A DNA stretch of 64,000 bases from Jiangella mangrovi (GCF_014204975.1 NZ_JACHMM010000001.1:3968001-4032000), one strand, 5' to 3'. Numbered from the stretch's first letter, positions 1 through 8,906 are shown. Translations and numbers: made by a program. Notes: generated by a model not told the origin, from the letters alone.

Positions 1-798
1 GACGCGCCGCAGGACGGTGGCGGGGTCGGCCTGGTCGTGCACGACGTCGAACGCGACGACCACGTCCAGCGGCGGGTCGGACGGCAGGTCGACGAGGTCC
101 AGCGGCTCGAACGTCACGTTGTCCAGCCCCCAGCCGTCGGCCTCGGCGCGGCCGTGGTCCAGGGCGTCGCCGGCCAGGTCGTAGCCGACGAACGTCGACC
201 GCGGATACGTCCTGGCCAGCAGGTTCGTGCTGTGCCCGGTGCCGCAGCCGATGTCGGCGACGGCGACACCGGCGGTCAGCGTGGGGGCCAGCCCGGCCGG
301 CTCGACGATGCCGGTGATGAGCTGGTCGTCGAAGAGCCCGCGCGACATGCCGTCCATGACGGTGGTGAACTCGGGCCGGTACGCCTCGTACGGGATGCCG
401 CCGCCGTCGCGGAACACCTGCGCGAGCGGCCCGACCTGCCGGGCGAGCAGGGTGACGACTGCGCTCATCGGCGCCAGGTCGGTGGAACCGCCGCCGGTGA
501 GGCAGACGGCGTGCTCGGCCGGCAGCGTGTAGACGCCTCCGTCCGCGGCGTAGTCGACGATGCCGGCGGTGGTGAGCGCGCCCAGGCACTCACGCACGTA
601 GCGCTCCTCGAGTCCGGCCCGCGCGGCCAGCTCCGCGCTGGTGCCCGGACCGGCGGCGAGCGCCGAGAACAGGCCGGTGCGCTGGCCGACGTCGATCATC
701 AGCGTCAGCAGGCCGTCGGTGTACAGGCCGAAGAGCCGCTCGGCGAACGCCCCGACCCTGTCATCGTCGAGCTCCCCCGGTGTGAAGGACGTGGTCAT
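1..798 (-). CDS. Class I SAM-dependent methyltransferase, cut by window edge
   Basis: Only the first 266 residues are present; the C-terminus lies beyond base 1. The protein opens MTTSFTPGELDDDRVGAF. It has an N-terminal winged-helix part of about 100 residues (SAELAARAGLEERYVRECLG), then the SAM-binding Rossmann core with motif I ADIGCGTGHS and a later VVAFDVVHDQ strand. This arrangement resembles mycobacterial Rv2258c-type methyltransferases. The substrate cannot be told. The ATG at 798 follows a strong GGAGG ribosome site. It diverges from the class IV aminotransferase gene. Confidence 0.88.
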   Translation of the reverse strand, partial: MTTSFTPGELDDDRVGAFAERLFGLYTDGLLTLMIDVGQRTGLFSALAAGPGTSAELAARAGLEERYVRECLGALTTAGIVDYAADGGVYTLPAEHAVCLTGGGSTDLAPMSAVVTLLARQVGPLAQVFRDGGGIPYEAYRPEFTTVMDGMSRGLFDDQLITGIVEPAGLAPTLTAGVAVADIGCGTGHSTNLLARTYPRSTFVGYDLAGDALDHGRAEADGWGLDNVTFEPLDLVDLPSDPPLDVVVAFDVVHDQADPATVLRRV

Positions 799-855
799 GG
801 CTGCCCCCTCCCCCTTGCTCGCAGCGTAGACCCGCCGCCGGGCGCCGAGAAGGAC

Positions 856-887
856 TTGACCCTGACACCGGTGTGAACCCTTACGGT
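856..887 (+). promoter_or_regulatory. Promoter with long spacer and central palindrome upstream of class IV aminotransferase
   Basis: TTGACC at 856-861 and TACGGT at 882-887 are separated by 20 bases, with the palindrome ACACCGGTGT in between. A 19-20 base spacer holding an inverted repeat is the layout of MerR-family promoters. The -10 box ends 6 bases before the ATG at 894, so the transcript would be leaderless. No MerR gene is in the window. Confidence 0.4.
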
Positions 888-893
888 CGGCGC

Positions 894-1682
894 ATGATCG
901 TGCATCGCAACGGGCGCGCCGCGACGGCCGACGACCTCGCGCCACTGGCCTTCGCCGGCTACGCCCACTTCACCGCCGCCCAGGTCCGCGACCGGCGGAT
1001 CCGCGGCCTCGACCTGCACCTCGAGCGGCTGCGCACCGCCTCGCTGGAGCTGTTCGGCACCGCCCTTCCTGACGACGTCGTCCGCACCCACCTGCGGACG
1101 GCGCTGGCGGCCGGACCGGCGGACGTCTCCCTGATGGCGACGGTGTACTCCGCGGCCGGCGAGTTCACGGCGGCCGACGGCGCCCTGGACCTGCTGGTGC
1201 GCACCGGCCCGCCGTTGACCGGCCCGGACAGCCCGCTCGCGCTCGCCGTCGTCGAGCACGAGCGCTACCTGCCCGCCGTCAAGCACGTCGGCGAGGTCGC
1301 CAAGACCCACGTCCTGCGCACCGCCGCGGCCGTGGGCTTCGACGACGCCGCCTTCGTGGACCGGCAGGGCCGGCTCAGCGAGGCGTCGATCTGGAACCTC
1401 GCCTTCTGGGACGGCTCGGCCGTCGTATGGCCGGTCGCCGACGTGCTCGGCGGCATCACGATGGGGATCCTGCGCCGGCAGCTGGCCGCCCGCGGGGTGC
1501 CGCAGCGCGACGCCGAAGTCCGCCCCGGTGATCTGGTGGGCCTCACCGGCGCCGTCGTCATGAACTCGTGGACGCCGGGGATCGCGGTGCACCGCATCGG
1601 CGAGGCCGCCCTGCCGGCCGCGCCGGAGTTCGTCGCCCTGCTGCACGAGGTCTACGGGGTCGAGCCGCTCACCGCACCCTGA
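894..1682 (+). CDS. PLP-dependent aminotransferase class IV family protein
   Basis: A 262-residue protein of the fold-type IV PLP family, which contains branched-chain aminotransferase, D-amino acid aminotransferase and 4-amino-4-deoxychorismate lyase. K130 in VKHVGEV is the likely PLP lysine, aligned with KHLNR of PabC. E163 in LSEASIWNLAF, 33 residues later, is the usual cofactor glutamate. Which activity it has cannot be decided from sequence. The ATG at 894 is preferred over an in-frame start at 873 because a TACGGT -10 box ends 6 bases before it. The 3' end overlaps the convergent lipoprotein gene by 31 bases. Confidence 0.85.
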   Translation: MIVHRNGRAATADDLAPLAFAGYAHFTAAQVRDRRIRGLDLHLERLRTASLELFGTALPDDVVRTHLRTALAAGPADVSLMATVYSAAGEFTAADGALDLLVRTGPPLTGPDSPLALAVVEHERYLPAVKHVGEVAKTHVLRTAAAVGFDDAAFVDRQGRLSEASIWNLAFWDGSAVVWPVADVLGGITMGILRRQLAARGVPQRDAEVRPGDLVGLTGAVVMNSWTPGIAVHRIGEAALPAAPEFVALLHEVYGVEPLTAP

Positions 1683-2218
1683 CCGTCGTCGTCCCCGTCG
1701 TCATCGGAATCGTCCCCGTCGTCGTCACCGGTGTCGTCATCCCCGTCGTCATCCCCGTCGTCGTCGCCCGGGTCGTCGTCATCGTCGTCATCCTCCGTGG
1801 GGCCGCCGCCCAGGCGGATGATCACGGCGACCTCCGCCTGGGCGCCCGCGTCGGACTCGTCGGGGTTGCGCAGCGAGACGTTCAGGGTGTGCTCGCCCGA
1901 GTCGATTCCGGCGAGCGCCGCCGAGTCGGCGGTGACCTCGTACTCCTCGCCGTTGCCGGCCTCGATCGTCTCGAAGGTGCCGTTGTCGCCGTCGACGTAG
2001 AGCCGCACGTGGTGACTGTCGGAGCCGAGCTCCTCGCTGGAGTCGACGACGAGAGTGAACGGCAGGGTCAGCTCGGCGCCGTCGGCGGGCCGGACGATCT
2101 GGACCGTGGGCTCGCCGGTGCCCCCGTCGGTCGTGGTGCTCGGCTCATCGTCGTCGCTGCCGCAGGCGACGAGGCCGAGGACGAGCGCGATGCTGGACAG
2201 CAGCACGGACCTGGACAT
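1652..2218 (-). CDS. Lipoprotein with Ig-like domain and aspartate-rich tail
   Basis: A 188-residue secreted lipoprotein. The signal peptide ends in a lipobox, LGLVAC, so the mature protein starts at a lipidated cysteine. The middle (PADGAELTLPFTLVVDSSEE to SGEHTLNVSLRNPD) looks like an Ig-type beta fold, distantly like DUF4399, and contains an SHHVRLYVDGD strand. The last 45 or so residues are almost only Asp and Gly, and may bind cations; they lack the GGxGxDxxx pattern of RTX repeats. It is a paralogue of the lipoprotein at 2948-3439, with a cytochrome b gene between them. The start at 2218 follows a GGGGGC ribosome site. Confidence 0.82.
   Translation of the reverse strand: MSRSVLLSSIALVLGLVACGSDDDEPSTTTDGGTGEPTVQIVRPADGAELTLPFTLVVDSSEELGSDSHHVRLYVDGDNGTFETIEAGNGEEYEVTADSAALAGIDSGEHTLNVSLRNPDESDAGAQAEVAVIIRLGGGPTEDDDDDDDPGDDDGDDDGDDDTGDDDGDDSDDDGDDDGQGAVSGSTP
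1683..1800. repeat. GTC-rich low-complexity tract
   Basis: An irregular run of GTC, GTCGTC and GTCATC units, about 115 bases, that encodes the Asp/Gly tail of the lipoprotein on the minus strand. Its length may vary by slippage. There are no regular spacers, so it is not a CRISPR. Confidence 0.7.
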
Positions 2219-2274
2219 GATCGCCCCCATTCCGAGGCTCCGCGTGATCACGACGCTACCCCCGAACCGGGAAG

Positions 2275-2958
2275 TCAGCGATCGGGCGGGCGCCGCCGAT
2301 CACCGTCGATGCGCTCGAGCCAGGCCGGCCAGACCCGCTCGGCGTCCCGGCGGCGCAGGCGGCCGCCCAGGTGCATCGCCCGCCAGACGCCGCGATAGCC
2401 GGGCAGCACACCGGCCGCGATCAGGACGTGCCCGGCGATCACGGGCGTGAACAGGTACGTCGCCCACCGGTGGATCCGGTTGAACCAGACGAACGCGGGC
2501 CCGCCCGACACCGCCCACAGCCCGATCCCGCAGACGATCAGCACCAGCAGCAGCACGATCATGACGAGGTTCGCCACCCGCTGACCGGGGTCGAAATGGC
2601 CCTCGTGGCGGCCGAACCGCCCGGTGACCACGGCCCGCGGCCAGCGGGCGAACCAGCGCAGGTCGGTGCGCCGGAACCGCACGGAGTCGGTCAGCAGGGT
2701 CCGCGCGGCCCGCCACCCGGCGACGATACCGAGCAGCGCGACGCCCGCGAACACCCAACCGGCCATCGTGTGGATCTCGGCGTCCGCCGCCCGGGTGAGC
2801 TCGGCCAGCGGGCTCGGACGGCCCTCCTGACCGAGCGTCAGCCACCAGCCGGTCAGCAGCAGCACCAGCACCGTCACGTAGACGGCGGCGTGCAGCCAGC
2901 GGGTGCGGGCGTTGTTCCGCTCGACGCTCCGGCTCCGCTCGCCGTCCTCAGTAGTCAT
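2275..2958 (-). CDS. Di-haem cytochrome b561-type membrane protein
   Basis: A 227-residue integral membrane protein with about four transmembrane helices. Histidines sit within or at the ends of helices at H23 (RWLHAA), H63 (EIHTMAG), H163 (RIHRWATY) and H177 (AGHVLI), the pattern expected for two b haems in the formate dehydrogenase gamma / hydrogenase cytochrome b superfamily. It probably passes electrons between the quinone pool and a partner outside the membrane. Its start overlaps the upstream lipoprotein by 11 bases, and the second lipoprotein follows 56 bases after its stop, so the three likely form one unit. No dehydrogenase catalytic subunit lies nearby, so its partner is unknown. 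Confidence 0.8.
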   Translation of the reverse strand: MTTEDGERSRSVERNNARTRWLHAAVYVTVLVLLLTGWWLTLGQEGRPSPLAELTRAADAEIHTMAGWVFAGVALLGIVAGWRAARTLLTDSVRFRRTDLRWFARWPRAVVTGRFGRHEGHFDPGQRVANLVMIVLLLVLIVCGIGLWAVSGGPAFVWFNRIHRWATYLFTPVIAGHVLIAAGVLPGYRGVWRAMHLGGRLRRRDAERVWPAWLERIDGDRRRPPDR

Positions 2959-3439
2959 AGCCGGGCGGCTGCTCGTCGTCGCTCTCGTCGTCCTCGTCGT
3001 CCGAGGACCCGGAGCCGGACCTGCCGCCCTCCCCCACGGTCACGGTGACCTCGGCCTCGGCCCCCGCGGCGGAGTGATCGGCGTTGCGCAGCGAGATGTT
3101 CAGCGTGTGCTCGCCGGGCTCCACCCCCTCGAGTGCCGACGAGTCGGCCGTGATCTCGTGTTCCTCACCGTTGCCGGATTCGATCACCTCATAGGAGCTG
3201 TCGTCACCGTCGAAATAGACGTGGACGTGGTGGTTCCCGGTGTCGGTGGTCCCGAGTTCCTCGCTGGAATCGACGACGAGCGTGAAGGGCACGCCCAGCT
3301 CCGCGCCGTCGGCCGGTTCGACGATCTCGACCGAGGGCCCGTCGCCCCCTCCGGAGGTCGTACTGGCGTCGTCATCACCCCCACACGCTGCGAGGACGAG
3401 GACGAACGCGACGCTGGACAGCAGCGATGACCTGAACAT
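2948..3439 (-). CDS. Lipoprotein with Ig-like domain, first gene of cytochrome b operon
   Basis: A 163-residue lipoprotein with lipobox LVLAAC. The core (PADGAELGVPFTLVVDSSEE, NHHVHVYFDGD, GEHTLNISLRNADHS) is clearly paralogous to the lipoprotein at 1652-2218. It ends in a shorter acidic tail and PPGYDY. The HHVHVY strand is histidine-rich and could bind metal; that is a guess. I chose ATG 3439 over the longer in-frame start because GGAG lies 5 bases upstream and the signal peptide then begins properly. It is the promoter-proximal gene of the three-gene unit. Bases 3440-3607 upstream hold no gene. Confidence 0.82.
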   Translation of the reverse strand: MFRSSLLSSVAFVLVLAACGGDDDASTTSGGGDGPSVEIVEPADGAELGVPFTLVVDSSEELGTTDTGNHHVHVYFDGDDSSYEVIESGNGEEHEITADSSALEGVEPGEHTLNISLRNADHSAAGAEAEVTVTVGEGGRSGSGSSDDEDDESDDEQPPGYDY

Positions 3440-3607
3440 GGTGTCTCCGTTCCGTGGATCTGCGTACTCCTGGCGATACGCGTCCACGGCCCGGCCGGAT
3501 TGATTTCGGGTCGGATCAATCCATTTCCGTGCCCGGTACGTATGGAAAGACGTGCGGGTATCCCGGAAGGAATCGCCCCACGTCCCTCCGGGAACTCATC
3601 TACATTG

Positions 3608-4345
3608 TCACGCTGTACGCGCGAACGACGGCGTCTCCCCCGCCTCCGCGCGCCGCAGCCAGTCCGCCGTCATCGTCGCCCACAGAGGCCGCAGCCGCCC
3701 CGACCCCGCCTGCTCCACCGACTCCCGCAACACCGCCACGCCCTCGGACCGCTCCCCGGCCACGAGCAGAGCCTGCCCGAGCGCCAGTGACGCCGTCGCG
3801 AGCAGCCGCGGATCGCCGAGCTCCTGCCGCAGTGCGAGCGAGTGCCGTAGGTGCCCGACGGCGACATCGTGGCGGTCGGTGACCACGAGATGGAAGAAGC
3901 CCACGTGCCGGTGCGTCTCGGACCGCGTGAGCAGGTCGGCGTGCTCGTCGGCCTCGGTGAGCGCTTCGAAGAAGTACGGCTCGGCCGCGTCCCAGTCGCC
4001 GCGCAGCACCTGGTGCACCAGCCCGAGGCCGAACAGCGACTCCGCCACCCCGGCGCGGTCGTCGATCGACCGGCGCAGCCCCAGCGCCTCGGTGAACAAC
4101 GCCTCCTCTGCCTCGATGGTCTCCGGCGCCAATGACGACAGGCCGGCATCGATCGCCCGGTAGTGCAGCGCCATCGCCTGCCAGTGCAGCAGCGCCGCCT
4201 CGGCGCCCCGCTCCCCCGCGCCCCGGGCCACGGCCAGCCGGTCCGCCAGTGCCCGGTCGGCCGCGTCGAAGTCGCCGGTGACGAAAGCCGCCTCCAGAAC
4301 CGGATCGGCGCCCACCGGCAACGCCGGCGCCCCGGCCGTCGTCAT
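3608..4345 (-). CDS. Tetratricopeptide-repeat protein
   Basis: A 245-residue soluble protein of TPR-like helical pairs: RAGVAESLFGLGLVHQVLRG, the DAAEPYFFEAL helix, the SETHRHVGFFHLV helix and the LATASLALGQALLV helix. This looks like the helical part of bacterial transcriptional-activator or NB-ARC-type TPR proteins, but no DNA-binding or ATPase domain is attached. Its ATG overlaps the stop of the upstream oxidoreductase gene by 4 bases (ATGA), so the two are translationally coupled. The function and any link to the oxidoreductase are unknown. Confidence 0.75.
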   Translation of the reverse strand: MTTAGAPALPVGADPVLEAAFVTGDFDAADRALADRLAVARGAGERGAEAALLHWQAMALHYRAIDAGLSSLAPETIEAEEALFTEALGLRRSIDDRAGVAESLFGLGLVHQVLRGDWDAAEPYFFEALTEADEHADLLTRSETHRHVGFFHLVVTDRHDVAVGHLRHSLALRQELGDPRLLATASLALGQALLVAGERSEGVAVLRESVEQAGSGRLRPLWATMTADWLRRAEAGETPSFARTA

Positions 4346-5916
4346 CGGGCCGCATCCAGCAAGGCCATCGCGGCCGCGCGGCCGGGGATGCCGCTGACTC
4401 CCCCGCCGCGCCGGGCGCCCGCGCCGCAGAGCAGCACCCGCGGGTGCGCCGTCTCGACGCCCCAGCGGCCCACCTCGTCCGGCGACTCGGCGAACGGCCA
4501 GGACAGGTCGCGGTGGAAGATGTGCCCGCCCGGCAGCCCGACCGACGACTCGAGGTCGACGGGGGTGCGCGCGTCCAGGCAGGGCCGGCCGTCGGCGTCG
4601 ACCGCGAGGCAGTCCTCGATCGGTTCGGCGAGCACCGAGTTCAGCGAGGCCAGCGTCGCCTTCACGGCCGCCGTGCGCGTCCCCTCGTTGTCGGCGCGGA
4701 ACAGCCGGGCCGGCAGGTGCAGACCGAACAGCGTGATCGTGTGCGCGCCGGCCTCGCGCAGCGAGGGTCCCAGGATGGACGGGTCGGTCAGCGAGTGGCA
4801 GTAGATCTCGCACGGCGGCAGGTCCGGCACCGAACCCGCCGCGGCCTGCGCGTATGCCGCCTCGAGCTGCGTCAGCGACTCGTTGACGTGGAAGGTGCCG
4901 CTGAACGCCGCGGCCGGGTCGACGGACGACCGCAGCCGTGGCAGCCGGGTCAGCACCAGGTTGATCTTCAGCTGCGCGCCCTCGGGCTCGTCCCAGGGCG
5001 ACGACGGCGACGACGGCGCCTGGCCCAGCAGGCGGGCCAGCGTCGACGGCGCGCAGCCGGCCATGACGTGCCCCGCGCCCACCCGCCGGCCGGCGCCGTC
5101 GCCGTCGGTGAACTCCACCTCGCCCGCGGCGGGATCGACGGCGGTCACCGTCGCCCGGGTGACGACGGTGGCACCTGCGGCGACCGCGGCGTCGCGCAGC
5201 GCCCCGCTGACCGCGCCCATGCCGCCGACCGGGACGTCCCAGTCGCCGGTCCCGTTGCCGATGACGTGGTACAGGAAGCACCGGTTCTGCCGCAGCGACG
5301 GCTCGTCGACGGCGGCGAAGGTGCCGATCAGCGCGTCGGTCAGGACGACGCCGCGGACGGTGTCGTCGGCGAAGGTGTCGCGCACCTCGGCGCCGATCGG
5401 CTCCGAGAACAGCGCCGTCCACGCCTCCGGTCCCACCAGTGATCGGACCTCGGCCGCCGGCAGCAGCGGCTCCGTCAGCGTCGGCGCCAGGCGACGGGCC
5501 ACCTCGCCGGTCATCGCGTAGAACCGCGACCACGCCTCGTGGTCGGCGGCCGCGCCGAGCGAAGCGAACGAGGCCCTCGTCGCCTCCTCCGAGCCGGTGT
5601 CGACCAGGAGGCCGCCGTCGCCCACCGGCGTGTACGACGAGTACCGGCGCCGCCGCAGCGTGATCGGCAGCGACAGCTCGTCGACGATCTGCCGCGGCAG
5701 CAGCGACACCAGGTAGGAGTAGCGCGACAGCCGGGCGTCGACGCCGGGGAACGGCCGCTCCGAGACGGCCGCTCCCCCGACGTGGTCGAGGCGTTCCAGG
5801 ACCAGGACGCTGCGCCCGGCCCGGGCGAGGTAGGCGGCGGCGGTGAGCCCGTTGTGCCCGCCGCCCACCACCACGGCGTCGTACCGGGCCTGCAGCGTCG
5901 AGAGATCGTCAGCCAT
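4342..5916 (-). CDS. FAD-dependent oxidoreductase, phytoene desaturase / PYROXD2-like
   Basis: A 524-residue flavoprotein. The dinucleotide-binding motif VVVGGGHNGLTAAAYLARAG at about residues 15-35 is followed by VLVLERLDHVGGAA, the hallmark of the CrtI/PYROXD2 group of amine-oxidase-like proteins. The C-terminus has the second FAD contact, LLCGAGARRGGGVSGIPG. There are no other carotenoid genes here, and these proteins are often annotated as desaturases without proof, so the substrate is open. ATG 5916 has GAGGA 8-9 bases upstream; ATG 5925 sits directly on that site and is less likely. Confidence 0.85.
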   Translation of the reverse strand: MADDLSTLQARYDAVVVGGGHNGLTAAAYLARAGRSVLVLERLDHVGGAAVSERPFPGVDARLSRYSYLVSLLPRQIVDELSLPITLRRRRYSSYTPVGDGGLLVDTGSEEATRASFASLGAAADHEAWSRFYAMTGEVARRLAPTLTEPLLPAAEVRSLVGPEAWTALFSEPIGAEVRDTFADDTVRGVVLTDALIGTFAAVDEPSLRQNRCFLYHVIGNGTGDWDVPVGGMGAVSGALRDAAVAAGATVVTRATVTAVDPAAGEVEFTDGDGAGRRVGAGHVMAGCAPSTLARLLGQAPSSPSSPWDEPEGAQLKINLVLTRLPRLRSSVDPAAAFSGTFHVNESLTQLEAAYAQAAAGSVPDLPPCEIYCHSLTDPSILGPSLREAGAHTITLFGLHLPARLFRADNEGTRTAAVKATLASLNSVLAEPIEDCLAVDADGRPCLDARTPVDLESSVGLPGGHIFHRDLSWPFAESPDEVGRWGVETAHPRVLLCGAGARRGGGVSGIPGRAAAMALLDAAR

Positions 5917-5984
5917 GCCGGCCATCCTCACGCGAACCCCGGCACCGGTGCCACCCCTGCCCGGGACCGCCGTCAGCCAGAGCA

Positions 5985-8180
5985 TCAGGGCACTCGCGTC
6001 AGCTCGTGCTCGGGCCCGGCCGCCGCGACCGGCGCCGGCGACCTCCGCAGCCACCGCGGCGCCCACCAGTTCGCGTTGCCGAGCAGCGCCATCAGCGACG
6101 GCAGCACGACCGCCCGGATCACTACCGCGTCGATGAGCACGGCGACGGCGAGCCCGACGCCCATCTGCTTCATCTCGATGACCCGCATGGCCGCGAACAG
6201 CCCGAAGACCGCAACCATGACGAGCGCCGCGCTGGTGACGGTGCCGGCCGAGCTGGTGATGCCCTCGCGGACGGCGGCCCGGATCGGCAGCCCGCGGTCG
6301 GCGGCCTCCCGGATCCGGCTGACGACGAACACGTGGTAGTCCATCGACAGGCCGAACAGGATCACGAACAGGAACAGCGGGATCCAGACCACCACGGACC
6401 CCGTCGACGTGAAGTCCAGCAGCCCCTCGGCCCACGAGTACTGGAACACCAGCGCCAGCACGCCGAACGCCGCCACCGTCGACAGCAGGTTGACGAACAC
6501 GGTGGTGAGGCCGACGACGACGGAGCGGAACGTCACGGTCATCATGACGAAGGCCAGTCCGAGCACGAACGCGATGATCCACGGCAGCTTCGCGGCCAGG
6601 TTGTCGTTGTAGTCGACGCCGCCCGCGACATCGCCCGTCACAGCCGTCGTCGCGCCGGGCAGCGCGCCGAGCGTCGCCGGGATCAGCTCGCCGCGCAGCA
6701 CGTCCAGCGAGTGCGCGGCCTCCTCGGTGTCCGGGCCGAACGGAACGCCGACGGTCAGGGAGCTGAACCGGCCGTCGTCGGACTGCGCGATAACCGGCTC
6801 CTGGTCGTGGGCGAAGTTCTCGTCATCGCCGGTGCGGGCGGCCAGGTCCTCCAGGGCCGTGCGGACGCCGTCGGCCTCCCCCGCCGGTGCCTCGACGACG
6901 ACGGTGTGCGCGGCGCCGGTGCTCGGGAACGCCTCGACCAGCCGGTCGTAGCTCTGCATGACCGGCAGGCTGCGCGGGAACGCGGCCTCGTCGGGGTTGG
7001 CCAGCTTCAGGTTCAGGGCGGGCGCCGCCAGCGCGAGCAGCGCGACGACGGAGACGACCAGCGTGGCGACGGGGTGGCGCAGCGCCGGGCGCAGGACGGC
7101 CGGCCAGAACCGCGGCGGCCGCTGCTGGTTCGTCAGCCGCCACAGCACCGGGACCCGCGGCCGGTCGATGCGGTGGCCGAGCTTCGCGAGCAGCGCCGGC
7201 AGCACCGTCAGCGACCCGATGACGGCGATGGCGACGACGAGGATCGCGCCGGTGGCCATCGAGGCGAAGTTGACGTCCGCGGCCAGGTAGAGCCCGGCCA
7301 TCGACACGGCGACGGCCAGCCCGGACACCACGACGGAGTGGCCCGAGGTGGCGGCCGCGATCTCCACGGCCTCCAGCGTGCCGCGGCCCTTGGCCCGTTC
7401 CTCGCGCTCGCGGCGCAGGTAGAACAGCGAGTAGTCGACGCCGACCGCCATGCCGATCAGCAGCACCAGGTGGGTGACGGTGCCGCCGTCGGGCACCGCG
7501 TAGGACGCCAGCGCGTACAACCCGATGGCCGACCCGACCGACGAGATCGCCAGCAGGACGGGGACGCCTGCGGCCAGGATCGCGCCGAACGCCACGAGCA
7601 GCACGATCAGCGTGATCGGCAGGCTGAGCATCGCGATGGTGCCGAGGTCCTCCTCGAGCAGCGCGAAGAAGCCCTTCATGACCGACGCCTCGCCGGCCTG
7701 CTCGACCCGCAGGTCCGGGTACTGCTCCTGCACGCCGGCGGTGACGTCGAGGAGCGCCTGCACGTCCTCCTCGGCCTGCTCCTCGTCGCCGGTCATGGTG
7801 ACGGGGACGGTGACGGCGGCGCCGTCGGGCGAGGTCACGGGGTCGCCGACGGCGTCGACCTCGGGCAGGGCGGCCATCCGACCGGTGATCTCCGCCGCCG
7901 CCGAGTCGGCGTCGGCGCCGGCCGGGCTGATGAGCACGTTCTCGGTGATCGGCGACTCGAGGCCGCCCTCGTCGAGCATGCGGTCGGCCCGGCCTGACTC
8001 GCCGATGCCGAGGTCGAGCTGGCTGGCCTGCTGGATGCCGGCGACGCTCATCGCGGCCAGGCACAGCACCACGAAGGCGAACCAGCCGCCGATCGCGCGG
8101 CCGGGGTGGGTCGCGCTCCAGCGCGCGATGCGGACGGTCACGGGTGGTCGGGAGTAGCGGGAGCTGGTGGTGTGAGACAC
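5985..8180 (-). CDS. MMPL-family RND transporter
   Basis: A 731-residue inner-membrane transporter of the MmpL/HpnN type. It has two halves, each one helix, an extracytoplasmic domain of about 130-150 residues and five helices: first helix AIGGWFAFVVLCLAAMSVAG, then LLIGMAVGVDYSLFYLRRERE in half one and ILFGLSMDYHVFVVSRIREA in half two. The paired Asp-Tyr motifs (VDYSLF, MDYHVF) are the proton-relay signature. Substrates in this family are lipids or hydrophobic compounds; none is implied here. GTG 8180 was chosen because GGAGG lies 8 bases upstream. The divergent sigma factor gene starts 204 bases away. Confidence 0.88.
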   Translation of the reverse strand: MSHTTSSRYSRPPVTVRIARWSATHPGRAIGGWFAFVVLCLAAMSVAGIQQASQLDLGIGESGRADRMLDEGGLESPITENVLISPAGADADSAAAEITGRMAALPEVDAVGDPVTSPDGAAVTVPVTMTGDEEQAEEDVQALLDVTAGVQEQYPDLRVEQAGEASVMKGFFALLEEDLGTIAMLSLPITLIVLLVAFGAILAAGVPVLLAISSVGSAIGLYALASYAVPDGGTVTHLVLLIGMAVGVDYSLFYLRREREERAKGRGTLEAVEIAAATSGHSVVVSGLAVAVSMAGLYLAADVNFASMATGAILVVAIAVIGSLTVLPALLAKLGHRIDRPRVPVLWRLTNQQRPPRFWPAVLRPALRHPVATLVVSVVALLALAAPALNLKLANPDEAAFPRSLPVMQSYDRLVEAFPSTGAAHTVVVEAPAGEADGVRTALEDLAARTGDDENFAHDQEPVIAQSDDGRFSSLTVGVPFGPDTEEAAHSLDVLRGELIPATLGALPGATTAVTGDVAGGVDYNDNLAAKLPWIIAFVLGLAFVMMTVTFRSVVVGLTTVFVNLLSTVAAFGVLALVFQYSWAEGLLDFTSTGSVVVWIPLFLFVILFGLSMDYHVFVVSRIREAADRGLPIRAAVREGITSSAGTVTSAALVMVAVFGLFAAMRVIEMKQMGVGLAVAVLIDAVVIRAVVLPSLMALLGNANWWAPRWLRRSPAPVAAAGPEHELTRVP

Positions 8181-8384
8181 CGGACGGCCCTCCGAGCGGG
8201 TGATCAACAGGTCGCCACCCATGCTTCTCGCGCTCGGCCGCGCCCACATTGGTGCCAGGTACCGGCCCGGGGTGGGGCTATCCCCCCGCTGTCTCTTCGG
8301 GTTCGTCCGCCGACGGCGACAACCGGATGCCCGCGGGCTCCGTCTAGGGGGTGACAGGATGAGAGACCGCACGAGGGAGACGGT

Positions 8385-8906
8385 GTGAGTAGACGTCAAG
8401 CGCGAGCTGACGAGTTCGTGGCGTACGTCGATGCCCGGCGCGGCTACCTGCGCCGCGTCGCCTACCTCGTGTGCGGAGACTGGCACGCCGCCGAGGACCT
8501 GGTCCAGACCGCGCTGATCAAGCTGTACGCGGCCTGGCCCCGGATCCACACCGACGGCGCCGAGGACGCGTACGTCCGCCGGATCATCGTGCGGGCGCAC
8601 CTCGACGAGCGGCGCCGGCCGTGGCGGCGCGAGCGCATCGGACTCGACGGTGTCGACGCCGCCGAGCCCGAGAGGCTCTCGTTCGAGGACAGCGACGCCC
8701 TCGTCGCCGCGCTCAAGACCCTGCCCGAGCGGCAGCGCGCGACCATCGTGCTGCGCTACTGGGTCGGGTTGTCCGTGGAGGAGGCGGCCGACGACCTCGG
8801 TTGCACCACGGGCACGGTGAAGAGCCAGACCGCGCGGGCCATGGCGCACCTGCGGGCCTCCCTGTCGACCGATGACGTGACGACGACCGAGAGGCGATCG
8901 AGATGA
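8385..8906 (+). CDS. SigE-family ECF RNA polymerase sigma factor
   Basis: A 173-residue sigma-70 family factor with region 2 (YLRRVAYLVCGDWHAAEDLVQTAL) and region 4 (LKTLPERQRATIVLRYWVGLSVEEAADDLGCTTGTVKSQTARAM). The short linker and the F-Y-V-D-A-R-R-G start are typical of the actinobacterial SigE family. GTG 8385 has GAGGGAGA upstream. Its stop overlaps the ATG of the next gene (ATGA), which encodes a membrane protein and probable partner. Target promoters cannot be read from this window. Confidence 0.9.
   Translation: MSRRQARADEFVAYVDARRGYLRRVAYLVCGDWHAAEDLVQTALIKLYAAWPRIHTDGAEDAYVRRIIVRAHLDERRRPWRRERIGLDGVDAAEPERLSFEDSDALVAALKTLPERQRATIVLRYWVGLSVEEAADDLGCTTGTVKSQTARAMAHLRASLSTDDVTTTERRSR

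Noticed and set aside
1683-1800. GTC-rich tract considered as CRISPR or RTX calcium repeats
   Set aside because: There are no regular repeats with unique spacers, and the protein tail lacks the GGxGxDxxx nonapeptide.
8181-8849. N-terminal extension of the MMPL transporter into the sigma factor region
   Set aside because: The added residues are antisense to the sigma gene; GTG 8180 has a good ribosome site and gives the normal family start.
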